From: Candidatus Aquidulcis frankliniae
GTDB lineage: Bacteria; Chloroflexota; Limnocylindria; Limnocylindrales; Limnocylindraceae
Reading direction: 5' to 3'
Assembly: GCA_009925905.1 (NCBI GenBank)
Contig: RFPZ01000005.1
Coordinates: forward strand, 1 to 28,869
Length of the DNA: 28,869 nt
The translations under genes were made by a program, and so were the position numbers. Every line of letters starts with the position of its first letter. Positions within the stretch are counted from its first letter, which is position 1. A model generated the notes under the pieces. It searched no databases and had not been told where the DNA came from. It saw only the letters and a program-made list of their open reading frames with translations. Positions 16,314 to 23,261 of this stretch are shown piece after piece.

Positions 16314-16637
16314 TTCCTCCCCTAGGCCGAATGGACGGTCGGCCGACCGGAACCCCACCTCCGGACAGCCTCCGCGCTGCCTGGAGCGGTCACCTGCGTG
16401 ACCAGCGGCGTGTCGTGCTCAACCTACGGCACAGCAGCGGGCTGCAGATCCCCAAAACTGGGCAAAATGACCCGATCTTGGGAGTTCTTTTCGTGCAGAT
16501 GCACAAGTTATGCATGCCAAGGGATCCCGCGGGCAGCGCCCGCAGGGATTTCGGCAGATCAGTGGATTAGCCCCACTCTCAGGCAAACCCTCTGGCCCTC
16601 TCCTAGCCCGTAGGCTGCCGTTTACCACGAGCGTGGG
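16314..16637 (-). promoter_or_regulatory. 324-base gene-free region upstream of the permease
   Basis: No convincing gene. From the permease outward it holds: a perfect 14-bp palindrome CGGTCGGCCGACCG (16336-16349), an operator candidate close to the start codon; a 6-bp hairpin GGTCAC-loop-GTGACC near 16400; an imperfect 17-bp palindrome ATGCACAAGTTATGCAT (16499-16515), another operator-like site; and a strong hairpin with arms ATCCC-GCGGGC and GCCCGC-A-GGGAT (16524-16549). A structured leader or riboswitch is conceivable given the permease downstream, but no known purine-riboswitch core was recognised. A further inverted repeat CTAGCCC/GGGCTAG spans 16603-16641, overlapping the stop of the next gene. 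Confidence 0.45.
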
Positions 16638-17108
16638 CTAGGGGGTCACCGCTCCTGGGCAGTGTCGAAGATCAACCGAATCGATGCCATCGCTCAAAGC
16701 CTCTTCACTGACGCCTAGTGTTGGGTTGGTAGACGTCTTTGTACCTGAGCGGTAGACGTAATTCGGCCCGTCAATGTCATAGAAGCAGATAACTACGTAG
16801 CTACCGAGAAAAGCATTAGCGCCCAGGAACGTGACGTTTTTTGAAAGTCCGATTGACGAACTTAGCAATTCCACCTTGAAATTGCATTCATAGTCAACAA
16901 CCTCGCTAACGCAATCCGCGTATAGGGCTTCCGCAGCTGCCTGAAGAGAGACGAGAGCTGCAGCGCTATCTGGGGTCGGACTCGCAGCCGGCTCACTTGT
17001 CGAAGGTTTCGGCGTGGGCGACACATTAGAAGTTGACCCGCCGCACGCCGAAACTGAGAGTGCCAATGCCAGCACAAATCCACGAAATACTTTTGGTCTC
17101 CTTGACAT
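16638..17108 (-). CDS. hypothetical lipoprotein
   Basis: 156-residue exported lipoprotein. A basic start (MSRRPK), a hydrophobic core and the lipobox LSVSAC-GG place the lipidated Cys at residue 22. A Ser/Thr/Pro-rich spacer (about 25-48) follows, and then a small domain with four Cys that could form two disulfides. No family recognised. ATG 17108 has a clear GAGGAG Shine-Dalgarno. Codon use is more AT-rich than in the flanking housekeeping genes, and it sits at the left part of an AT-richer island, suggesting a recently acquired or fast-evolving surface protein. Confidence 0.72.
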   Translation of the reverse strand: MSRRPKVFRGFVLALALSVSACGGSTSNVSPTPKPSTSEPAASPTPDSAAALVSLQAAAEALYADCVSEVVDYECNFKVELLSSSIGLSKNVTFLGANAFLGSYVVICFYDIDGPNYVYRSGTKTSTNPTLGVSEEALSDGIDSVDLRHCPGAVTP

Positions 17109-17177
17109 TCTTCTCTCCTCTCTAAATGTTCCAACTTCGCGCTCTTGAGTTCAAGCGCAATCTGTAGCCTCACAGTG

Positions 17178-17200
17178 AAAGCAAAAAGGTGCCTTGCTTT
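17178..17200. other. leader hairpin upstream of the lipoprotein
   Basis: Inverted repeat AAAGCAA (17178-17184) and TTGCTTT (17194-17200) around a 9-base loop. It lies in the presumed leader of the lipoprotein gene. On the plus strand it runs into TTTTGTGAG, so it could instead end a plus-strand transcript. Confidence 0.35.
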
Positions 17201-17215
17201 TGTGAGTCTGATTCA

Positions 17216-17243
17216 ATAATAGCACCGTAGTATTGGTTCGCAA
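17216..17243 (-). promoter_or_regulatory. candidate promoter for the lipoprotein gene
   Basis: On the minus strand TTGCGA (17243-17238) and TATTAT (17221-17216) are separated by 16 bases, a good sigma-70-like pair. The implied leader is about 100 bases and contains the hairpin at 17178-17200 and the GAGGAG ribosome-binding site. Confidence 0.45.
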
Positions 17244-17783
17244 AGTTGTTTGATGGAATTGCGGGGAGGAAGCCAAGTTGGCCGTCCTCGGATCCCATCA
17301 CTGCTTTACAGGAATTTTGCCTGGCGCTCGATTACGATTGATATTCGATCTAACGAACGTCTTAACCCTGTCCTCTGAGTGCCGGTCTCACCGAATGTCG
17401 CTTAATAGCCCTAGCGGAAATCCCCTTGGCCCCGATCAGCCTCGTCATCTTCCTCATCCGGCTGGTACGGAGTCTGCCTTGTGTGCCGACCGCCATCAAG
17501 TACTTTTTCATCGTGCAAGTCTCTAAAGTCAAAGGAAATGTCGGCGGGTTGACGATTAGGTGGTCGATCGGGTTGGTGAGAAAGTGACCAATTCTGCATC
17601 TCTAACAGAAGTGCTGCATCGTCTAATTTCAGCAATGATGTTGAGTCCCATAGGCCCAGGTCTGAGTGCTCTACTACGAATGAGCGCAATTGACTTCGGT
17701 TGTACGCCAACAGAAATAGCAATTCTCTCTTCACATCTTTGAGCGCTGACATCCTTGCGTTTATCCAAAGTTGTCGAAATACT
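17244..17783. other. AT-richer stretch without a convincing gene
   Basis: Several medium open frames overlap here and none has a recognisable domain. The best minus candidate is 17411-17752 (113 residues, acidic C-terminus with DEEDDEADRG, no clear ribosome-binding site). On the plus strand 17560-17742 (60 residues, GTG start) and a hydrophobic frame around 17416-17590 are also open. Frames seem to hand over from one to another, which is what decayed coding sequence looks like, but the ancestor was not recognised. Confidence 0.4.
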
Positions 17784-18137
17784 TCAACGTTGTCGTAATT
17801 GCGGCTTTCGGATTGCGATCACATTGATCACAAGCTGTGCCACAAGAGCAGCGACGACGAGAATCGTGAGGCCTGAAGAATCATCGGAGGACGGCACAGG
17901 CGTGGCTGGCTCCGGCTGCCTTAGCTGTGCAAAGAAAGTTTCAGGGATGCAAACGGAGTAGGTGACGTCTGCCAGTTTGTAGTCGTCAAAGTTTGCGCCA
18001 GGATATGGGAATGGATCCGGCGTGGCGGAATACGGCGCTTTTCCGCTGATCTCCAGTATTGGTCCGTCGCACGAGTCAGGCGTGAAGTCAATCGGCATAC
18101 GTGAAACTGTATCAGGAGTTGGACGGATGGGGTAGGG
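17784..18137 (-). pseudogene. 3' part of a membrane-anchored surface protein, 5' end missing
   Basis: The C-terminal 115 or so residues form a Pro/Asp-rich extracellular-looking stretch with two Cys (DSCDG and YSVCIP), a Ser/Asp spacer and one transmembrane helix (GLTILVVAALVAQLV and onward). The protein ends in the basic tail RKPQLRQR, the layout of a C-terminally anchored surface protein. The frame formally extends to 18233, but from about 18138 on it only mirrors the plus-strand gene fragment. No ribosome-binding site precedes the first in-frame ATG at 18098. So the N-terminal part, including any signal peptide, seems to be lost. It belongs to the AT-richer island. Confidence 0.6.
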
Positions 18138-18338
18138 TCCCAGATCCTGGACCCCCTGGTCCTGATGAAGAACCTCGACCACACCCGCATGACCTCGCGC
18201 CGCCTCTCCTACATCCTGCAGCAGCAGGTGCACCTCTACACCCCCGAAGCGAACAAGCTCCGCGATGAGATCGACCTGTACGTCGAGGCGGAGCGCCAGA
18301 TCGAGGGCGAGATGGCCCGGCGGAAGATCCGCGCCTAA
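18138..18338 (+). pseudogene. headless GC-rich gene fragment, C-terminal end only
   Basis: A plus-strand frame ending at TAA 18336-18338 encodes a highly charged, helical C-terminus (QILDPLVLMKNLDHTRMT through IEGEMARRKIRA), about 66 residues. It has the strong third-position GC bias of the housekeeping genes. It becomes senseless upstream of about 18138 and meets a stop at 18102. The first ATG is at 18165 with no ribosome-binding site. It ends 3 bases before the convergent stop of the epimerase gene. I do not recognise the family. The most likely reading is the 3' remnant of a once full-length gene cut at the edge of the AT-rich island. Confidence 0.6.
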
Positions 18339-18341
18339 CCC

Positions 18342-19523
18342 CTAGCCGTTCGCGGCGGGAGCAAAGGTCACGCCACTCCCCGGCATCTCATCGTTCAGCA
18401 CCCAGCGGCACTCCTCGTCGAGTTCGAGGCCGGTGAACGGATCACCAATGAGGCCGATCGGCCCGTCGAGGTCGAGGAACTCTGCTGCCCCCGCAACGGC
18501 GGCGGCTCCGGCAGTGCCGAGCTTCGTCTCCACCATGGAGCCGAACATGCGACGGAGGCCGAGCGCCTCAGCCTGACGGAAGCCACGCAGTGATGGGCCG
18601 AGTCCGCCGATCTTGACCTGCTTCACGTTCACACCGTCGACGAGTCCAACCAGCTCTGCGATGTCGTCGTACTCAATGCAATCTTCGTCGGCGATCACCG
18701 GGATCTCGGTTGCCGCGGCGAGTGCCGCCATGTTCTTGATCTTTCCTGGCTGGAGCGGCTGCTCGAGCAGTTCAACGTTGCTGCGCTCGATTAGCGGAAG
18801 AAGTTCCAGCGCTCGCTCCAAGCTCCAGCCGCAGTTCGCATCGAGGCGCAGTGGGCCGTGATACACCTCGCGAACGCGACGCAGTAGCTCCTCTTCGCCG
18901 CCGAGGCCAACCTTCAACTTGAGGCTTGGATACTTCGTTGCCGCGGCGGCGCGCTCCACCATGGTGTCGATCGGCGCGATACCGATCGTGAGGTTCGTGT
19001 GCCCAATGCTCTCTGGCGCGCCAAGGAAGCGGCGCAGCGAGGTGTTCGCTGAACGTGCAAGCAGATCTTGCAACGCCTGTTCAATTGCCGACTTCGCGGC
19101 ACCGTGATTACCGAGGGCGATATCCATCGCATCGCTCATTGGTGCGAGTGCATCGGCGGAGCGGCCGCTGATGCCGGCGAGGCCACGGGCCACTGCGTAG
19201 CCGCTACCGGTTGTTGCTCCACCAGCCTCGGCGAGCGCCGCTTCGATTGCCGGCAGCGCTACCGAGAAGAGAAGCGGTGCAACCGCAGCGATCGTCTCTG
19301 GGGTGTCGCCGTAATACGGGTCGGCACAGCCTTCGCCCCACCCTTCAAGGCCAGTGGCACCGTCGGTGATGTGCACGAATGCGGTGCGCGAGCTCTCCTC
19401 GTTCGGATCAGGCCGCGCGATGCGGAACGGCACCAGGTACGGAATGTCCCAAAGGTGTACTTCAACATCGAGACCGCCCGCGCTGAATGCGGCGAGGCGC
19501 GAGTGCGTTGGCGCTACGGCCAC
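18342..19523 (-). CDS. dipeptide epimerase (enolase superfamily, L-Ala-D/L-Glu epimerase-like)
   Basis: 393-residue TIM-barrel enzyme of the mandelate racemase/muconate-lactonizing subgroup. Catalytic set: KxK at 202-204 (SLKLKVG), metal ligands Asp228 (LDANCGW), Glu254 (LLEQPL) and Asp279 (IADEDC), and the second base in NVKQVKIGG (301-304). A DLDGP stretch near the C-terminus matches the DxD motif that marks dipeptide epimerases. It probably epimerises peptide-derived dipeptides such as L-Ala-D-Glu from cell-wall turnover; other dipeptides are possible. Start GTG 19523 with GAGGGGG upstream, overlapping the end of the AstE/AspA-family gene by 10 bases, which suggests a joint catabolic role. 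Confidence 0.88.
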   Translation of the reverse strand: MAVAPTHSRLAAFSAGGLDVEVHLWDIPYLVPFRIARPDPNEESSRTAFVHITDGATGLEGWGEGCADPYYGDTPETIAAVAPLLFSVALPAIEAALAEAGGATTGSGYAVARGLAGISGRSADALAPMSDAMDIALGNHGAAKSAIEQALQDLLARSANTSLRRFLGAPESIGHTNLTIGIAPIDTMVERAAAATKYPSLKLKVGLGGEEELLRRVREVYHGPLRLDANCGWSLERALELLPLIERSNVELLEQPLQPGKIKNMAALAAATEIPVIADEDCIEYDDIAELVGLVDGVNVKQVKIGGLGPSLRGFRQAEALGLRRMFGSMVETKLGTAGAAAVAGAAEFLDLDGPIGLIGDPFTGLELDEECRWVLNDEMPGSGVTFAPAANG

Positions 19524-20545
19524 GCGCCCCCCTCAGGGTCGCCACCGAGCGCCAGGAGCGGATCGCCGTTGTTCATCGCGAGTGTGGTCACCAAGAAGAT
19601 GACTACGCCATCAATTGGTGCCGTTGGTGTTTGCAGCACATCGCCAAAGACGCCCTGCACCTCACCGAGCTTCTCCCCCTTCTTCACGACGGAGCCGACG
19701 CCAACGGCTGGATGCCAGTAGCCGGCAACATCGGCAGGAATCTCAGCGCGCAGCCACGCCTCACTGTTCAGGCGAGTGCTGGCACCTGGCTTGAGCGGTC
19801 CGACTTCGCGTTCAATGGGGCTCTGCGGAAAGCTTCCCATCCCCATCTCGGCGAACACGCCGCGCACGCCGGCGGCATGGCGCGCCACGAACTCGGGCTC
19901 AACGTGCCCCTGCCCGCCGAACTCGCACAGGATGCCGATCGCGCCGAGCTGTTCGGCGGTCGAGGTGGTGGTACCTGGGCTTGCGCCAATCAGCAGCCAC
20001 TCCGCGCCAACGGCACGGCCGAGTGCCACGGCGCGCGCATCGCGCGCAGCATCGCCTGTCTGCTCAATGCCAACGAACGGCGAGAGCGCCTCGTTAATGT
20101 CGCCCGCGTGCAGGTCCATGTAGACGTCGGCACCTGCCATGAGCTGCGTGGCAATGGCGTGGGCGATCCGCTCGCTGGCAGTCCCTGTCGCTGAGCCCGG
20201 ATAGACGCGGTTCAGATTCTTGCCGTCTTGTGGGTTGACGTAGATCGAGCGCGCCTTGAAGGCTGCAGGGCTCGTAGCGAGCGTGGCGACGATTGAGCCC
20301 TTGAGGTTGCTGAGCGTTGCTGGGTCGCCAGCTTCGGGCGAGAGCAGCAGCGATCGCAGGGCAGCAGGGCCGGTGTACTCGCCGCCATGTATGCCCGCGG
20401 TAATGGCAAGGCGTGGGCCAGGCTGGCCGCCGTTGATCACCACGACGGGGATCTGCGTCTGCTCGCCTGGTGCCGTCTCCACGGCCAGCCAGCCAATGGC
20501 GCGACTCCCAGGTGCGGCGATGGCGGTTCCGAGCTGCACGTTCAT
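19514..20545 (-). CDS. AstE/AspA-family zinc deacylase (M14-like)
   Basis: 343 residues of the succinylglutamate desuccinylase/aspartoacylase family, a carboxypeptidase-like zinc fold. Zinc ligands His53 and Glu56 lie in AGIHGGEYTG and His146 in MDLHAGD; NPQDGKNLNRVYPG (104-117) is the substrate-carboxylate motif. The C-terminal region (GVGSVVKKGEKLGE) resembles the beta-barrel tail of these enzymes. Substrate uncertain: N-acyl amino acids or small peptides; linkage to the dipeptide epimerase favours peptide or amide breakdown. ATG 20545 has no Shine-Dalgarno; CATGAT within TGnCATGAT lies 6 bases upstream, like the leaderless starts elsewhere in the window. Confidence 0.85.
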   Translation of the reverse strand: MNVQLGTAIAAPGSRAIGWLAVETAPGEQTQIPVVVINGGQPGPRLAITAGIHGGEYTGPAALRSLLLSPEAGDPATLSNLKGSIVATLATSPAAFKARSIYVNPQDGKNLNRVYPGSATGTASERIAHAIATQLMAGADVYMDLHAGDINEALSPFVGIEQTGDAARDARAVALGRAVGAEWLLIGASPGTTTSTAEQLGAIGILCEFGGQGHVEPEFVARHAAGVRGVFAEMGMGSFPQSPIEREVGPLKPGASTRLNSEAWLRAEIPADVAGYWHPAVGVGSVVKKGEKLGEVQGVFGDVLQTPTAPIDGVVIFLVTTLAMNNGDPLLALGGDPEGGAWP

Positions 20546-20551
20546 GCGCGC

Positions 20552-20557
20552 ATCATG
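20552..20557 (-). promoter_or_regulatory. candidate -10 element of the AstE/AspA-family gene
   Basis: CATGAT on the minus strand, 6 bases before ATG 20545, preceded by TGT to give an extended -10-like TGTCATGAT. It departs from TAnnnT at its first base, so it is the weakest of the leaderless-type sites. Confidence 0.35.
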
Positions 20558-20590
20558 ACAGGGGGTGGCGGCTGTTGCCGTGCAAAGGAG

Positions 20591-20667
20591 TGGTAGCGCA
20601 TACCGGATTCGAACCGGTGGTCTCTGCCTTGAGAGGGCAGTGTCCTAGGCCGCTAGACGAATGCGCC
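20591..20667 (-). tRNA. tRNA-Glu(CTC)
   Basis: A complete 77-nt cloverleaf on the minus strand: acceptor GGCGCAT with ATGCGCT, D arm GTC/GAC, anticodon stem CTGCC/GGCAG around CTCTCAA, giving anticodon CTC (GAG codons), T arm ACCGG-TTCGAAT-CCGGT, discriminator A and encoded CCA. The first acceptor pair is G1-U72 rather than a Watson-Crick pair. It lies between the AstE/AspA-family gene and a plus-strand lipoprotein gene. Confidence 0.96.
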
Positions 20668-20694
20668 CCGAGTGCGGGCCGTGCCCGAATGCAG

Positions 20695-20724
20695 ATGATA
20701 CCGATCGGGGCGTGATGCGTCCAA
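20695..20724 (-). promoter_or_regulatory. tRNA-Glu promoter
   Basis: On the minus strand TTGGAC (20724-20719) and TATCAT (20700-20695) are separated by 18 bases. The implied start is about 20 bases before the mature tRNA 5' end. Confidence 0.55.
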
Positions 20725-20758
20725 CCAGGAGGCGCGGGGCTCATTCTGACCCTGCGTG

Positions 20759-20764
20759 TAGGGT
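20759..20764 (+). promoter_or_regulatory. -10 element of the 20771 lipoprotein gene
   Basis: TAGGGT, exactly 6 bases before ATG 20771. No Shine-Dalgarno fits in between, so the mRNA is probably leaderless. Confidence 0.5.
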
Positions 20765-20770
20765 TAGAGC

Positions 20771-21226
20771 ATGAAGAGTCGATCCGCCCTCGTTGCCTCC
20801 CTGGTTCTGGTGCTGGCAGGCTGCGGCTCAGGGCTCGATGCGATCCACGGGTCGCCCAAGGAGACCCCCACCGACTTCGCTGGGCTCACCAAGCGTTTCG
20901 CCAAATTCAACCTCACCGTCGACACGGTCGTGAGCGGCGATGCAGGGTGCACCGATCAGGGGCTCGCCCCGATGGCGATCTCCTTCACGATTGCTGGTCT
21001 TGGCGAGGCGACTCCCCTCCCAGCCCGCCTTTACCGCTTCCGTAACGACGATTCGTATACAAAGCTGCGCGCGACCGTTGATGCGTGTGCCGCTGAGTGG
21101 GTTAAGGATCCAGCGAGCCTGCTCATGATTGACGCTTCACCGTACGTGTTGGTGATGGAGGGGGCGACTGATCAGGCCTTCATCGATGCGCTGCGCACTT
21201 CGCTCTACGACGCAGCGGGAAACTAG
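20771..21226 (+). CDS. hypothetical lipoprotein
   Basis: 151 residues. The signal peptide MKSRSALVASLVLVLAGC ends in a textbook lipobox (LAGC), so Cys18 is lipidated. The mature domain is small, with two further Cys (GDAGCTDQ and VDACAAEW), probably one disulfide, and no recognised family. Composition matches the genome, unlike the 16.6 kb lipoprotein. Its TAG stop overlaps the stop of the convergent add gene in the shared CTAG at 21223-21226. Envelope role only by inference. Confidence 0.78.
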   Translation: MKSRSALVASLVLVLAGCGSGLDAIHGSPKETPTDFAGLTKRFAKFNLTVDTVVSGDAGCTDQGLAPMAISFTIAGLGEATPLPARLYRFRNDDSYTKLRATVDACAAEWVKDPASLLMIDASPYVLVMEGATDQAFIDALRTSLYDAAGN

Positions 21227-22281
21227 ACATCTTCCTTAAGCGTGCGCGGCGAGGTGCCCGCACTGCGCGGCACCGCCACCTTGGCTGCACCCTTCACGAA
21301 GCTTGCCTTGATCGAATTCGCGGCGGCGATCTCCTGCTCCTCTACTGAAAGAATGCCGTGCCGGCCTAGGGCGGCGAGCTCGTCGCGAATGTAGGTCTGC
21401 AGCATCTCGGGGCCGTCGGTGCCGATCACGTAGCGCACCTTGTTCTTGCGTAGCGCATCGAAGATCTGGCGGAACTCATCCCAGTCCTTCACCACCTGCG
21501 TCATCAGGTTTGAGGTTGGGCAGATCTCCAACACAATCTTGCGTTCAGCCAGGGCCTTCAGCGTCTTTGGATCGTGCGCCGACTTGACGCCGTGGCCGAT
21601 GCGGTCGGGCTCAAGGTTCTTGATCACGTCGAGCACTTCGCTCACCGGGCCCGATTCCCCGGTGTGCACGGTGATGCCGAGGCCGGCGAGGCGCGCGCGA
21701 CGGAAGAGCTTCTTGTATTCGGCGACCTTGAAGGTGTTCGACTCGGGTCCGGCAACGTCAATGCCAACGATGCCGCGGCTCTTCCAGGCGATTGCCTTCT
21801 CCACGATGATCTCGTTCTGCGCGTAGGTAAAGCCGCGGTCGAGGCAGAGAATCAGCCCTGGCATCACCGGGTACTCCAGCGCGGCACGGTCGGCGCCGCG
21901 GATAGCGGCGGCAATGATGTGATCAAGGTCCTGCTCACCGTTCCGATTGCGCTTCATCGGATTGAAGCGCAGCTCCATGGTGGTGATGTGGTTCTTGCGA
22001 TAGGCACCGGCAACCACCTCATACACTGAGCGCTCCACCGCAATAGGCGATGACTGAATCAACTCGGTCCAGTGGAAGAGGTCGAGGTAGCCATTGAAAC
22101 TGCGCGTGCGCTTCGCGCCTGCGGTGATCATCTTGCGGAAGGCCCAGTAGTCCTTCGACGGGAGGCGAATCCCCTGGGAGTGCGCGATCCCCCACATGAT
22201 CGCTGGCGTCACGGAGCCACCCAGGTGGCAGTGCAACTCAGCCAGCGGAATGCGCGGGCTCAGAGTGGTGGCGCGGCTCAT
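21223..22281 (-). CDS. add: adenosine deaminase-family protein
   Basis: 352-residue zinc TIM-barrel enzyme that deaminates adenosine (or a related purine or nucleoside) in the cytoplasm. Zinc ligands His17 and His19 in ELHCHLGGSV, His206 with catalytic Glu209 in HTGES, His230 in RIGHG, and Asp289 in GTDGP. Most true adenosine deaminases have TDDP, so the second Asp is replaced by Gly here. ICPTSN is also typical. Substrate could be adenosine, or another of the family (adenine, 6-aminodeoxyfutalosine). ATG 22281 overlaps the lipA stop (ATGA), a puzzling but clear operon link. Convergent stops overlap with the 20771 lipoprotein gene. Confidence 0.85.
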   Translation of the reverse strand: MSRATTLSPRIPLAELHCHLGGSVTPAIMWGIAHSQGIRLPSKDYWAFRKMITAGAKRTRSFNGYLDLFHWTELIQSSPIAVERSVYEVVAGAYRKNHITTMELRFNPMKRNRNGEQDLDHIIAAAIRGADRAALEYPVMPGLILCLDRGFTYAQNEIIVEKAIAWKSRGIVGIDVAGPESNTFKVAEYKKLFRRARLAGLGITVHTGESGPVSEVLDVIKNLEPDRIGHGVKSAHDPKTLKALAERKIVLEICPTSNLMTQVVKDWDEFRQIFDALRKNKVRYVIGTDGPEMLQTYIRDELAALGRHGILSVEEQEIAAANSIKASFVKGAAKVAVPRSAGTSPRTLKEDV

Positions 22282-23261
22282 GCGCTCGCTCGCTCGGCGC
22301 GGCGACCGCGCAGCGCTGGCGAGCCGGCCGGCACCTGGTCACGAGCGTGATACGAGCTGCGCACCAGCGGGCCCGACTCCACGTGCTTAAAGCCGAGCGC
22401 CAGCGCCTCGTCACGCATCTCGTTGAACTCTGCCGGCGTGTAGTAGCGCACCAGCGGCAGGTGTTCGGCGGTTGGTCGCAGGTATTGGCCAATCGTCAGC
22501 ACGTCGCAGTCAACGGCGCGCAGCGCCTTGAACGCCTCGGTCAGCTCGGCGCGCTCCTCGCCAAGGCCGACCATCAGCGAGCTCTTGGTGTGCACGGGAT
22601 TGCCAAGCTCGGCTGCCATCTCTTTTGCGCGACGAATCACTTCAAGCGAGCGCTCCCAGCGGGCGCGCTTGCGCACCGGCTTCTGTAGGCGCTGCACCGT
22701 CTCAAGGTTGTGGTCGACGATGTCGGGCGCCGCCTCCATCACTGCACGCAGCGGCTCCTCGCGGCCGTCAAAGTCAGGGATCAACACCTCAACGCCCGTG
22801 TCGGGGGCAAGGAGGCGAAGCTCGCGAATCGTGGCGGCGAAGATTGCCGCGCCACCGTCGGCGAGGTCGTCGCGGGCGACGCTTGTTACCACCACGTGGT
22901 CAAGGTTCAGCGAGGCGAGTGCTTCAGCGACGCGGCGCGGCTCGTCGAGGTCGAGGCCATCTGGTCGGCCGGTCTTTACGGCGCAGAAGCCGCAGGCGCG
23001 CGTGCACGTGTCGCCAAGAATCATGACGGTCGCAGTCCCCTGCTCCCAGCACTCCCCAATGTTTGGGCAGTGTGCCTCTTCACACACGGTGTTCAACGTC
23101 TTCGTACGCATCAGCGTCTGCAGTTCGCGGTAGCGCGCACCACCTGGGGCCTTCGAGCGAATCCACTCGGGGTGCTTCGAGGCAACGAGAATCTCTTCGG
23201 TGTGGCTCGGCGCAGCGCCAAGCATTGGAAGCTGTCGCCCGATCAGCGGCGATCCTGCCAC
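22278..23261 (-). CDS. lipA: lipoyl synthase
   Basis: Radical-SAM enzyme inserting two sulfurs into protein-bound octanoate to make the lipoyl cofactor. 327 residues. Auxiliary cluster Cys60/65/71 in CEEAHCPNIGEC, radical-SAM cluster Cys86/90/93 in CTRACGFC, and the C-terminal RSSYHA motif whose Ser ligates the auxiliary cluster. The start is taken as GTG 23261, whose G is the last base of the lpd stop (TAGTG); there is no Shine-Dalgarno there or before the alternative ATG 23225, so translation is likely coupled to lpd. Functionally coherent with lpd; no lipB or dehydrogenase E2 gene is in the window. Confidence 0.96.
   Translation of the reverse strand: MAGSPLIGRQLPMLGAAPSHTEEILVASKHPEWIRSKAPGGARYRELQTLMRTKTLNTVCEEAHCPNIGECWEQGTATVMILGDTCTRACGFCAVKTGRPDGLDLDEPRRVAEALASLNLDHVVVTSVARDDLADGGAAIFAATIRELRLLAPDTGVEVLIPDFDGREEPLRAVMEAAPDIVDHNLETVQRLQKPVRKRARWERSLEVIRRAKEMAAELGNPVHTKSSLMVGLGEERAELTEAFKALRAVDCDVLTIGQYLRPTAEHLPLVRYYTPAEFNEMRDEALALGFKHVESGPLVRSSYHARDQVPAGSPALRGRRAERASA

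Noticed and set aside
16314..16500. Known purine riboswitch, SRP RNA, tmRNA or RNase P RNA
   Set aside because: None of the conserved cores was found on either strand; only generic hairpins and palindromes are visible.
16603..16641. CTAGCCC/GGGCTAG inverted repeat as a terminator
   Set aside because: The loop is long (25 bases), it overlaps the lipoprotein stop codon, and no U-tract follows on either strand.
21223..21226. Overlapping convergent stop codons in CTAG as a regulatory signal
   Set aside because: CTAG is self-complementary, so two convergent TAG stops overlap naturally in compact genomes; nothing else marks the site.
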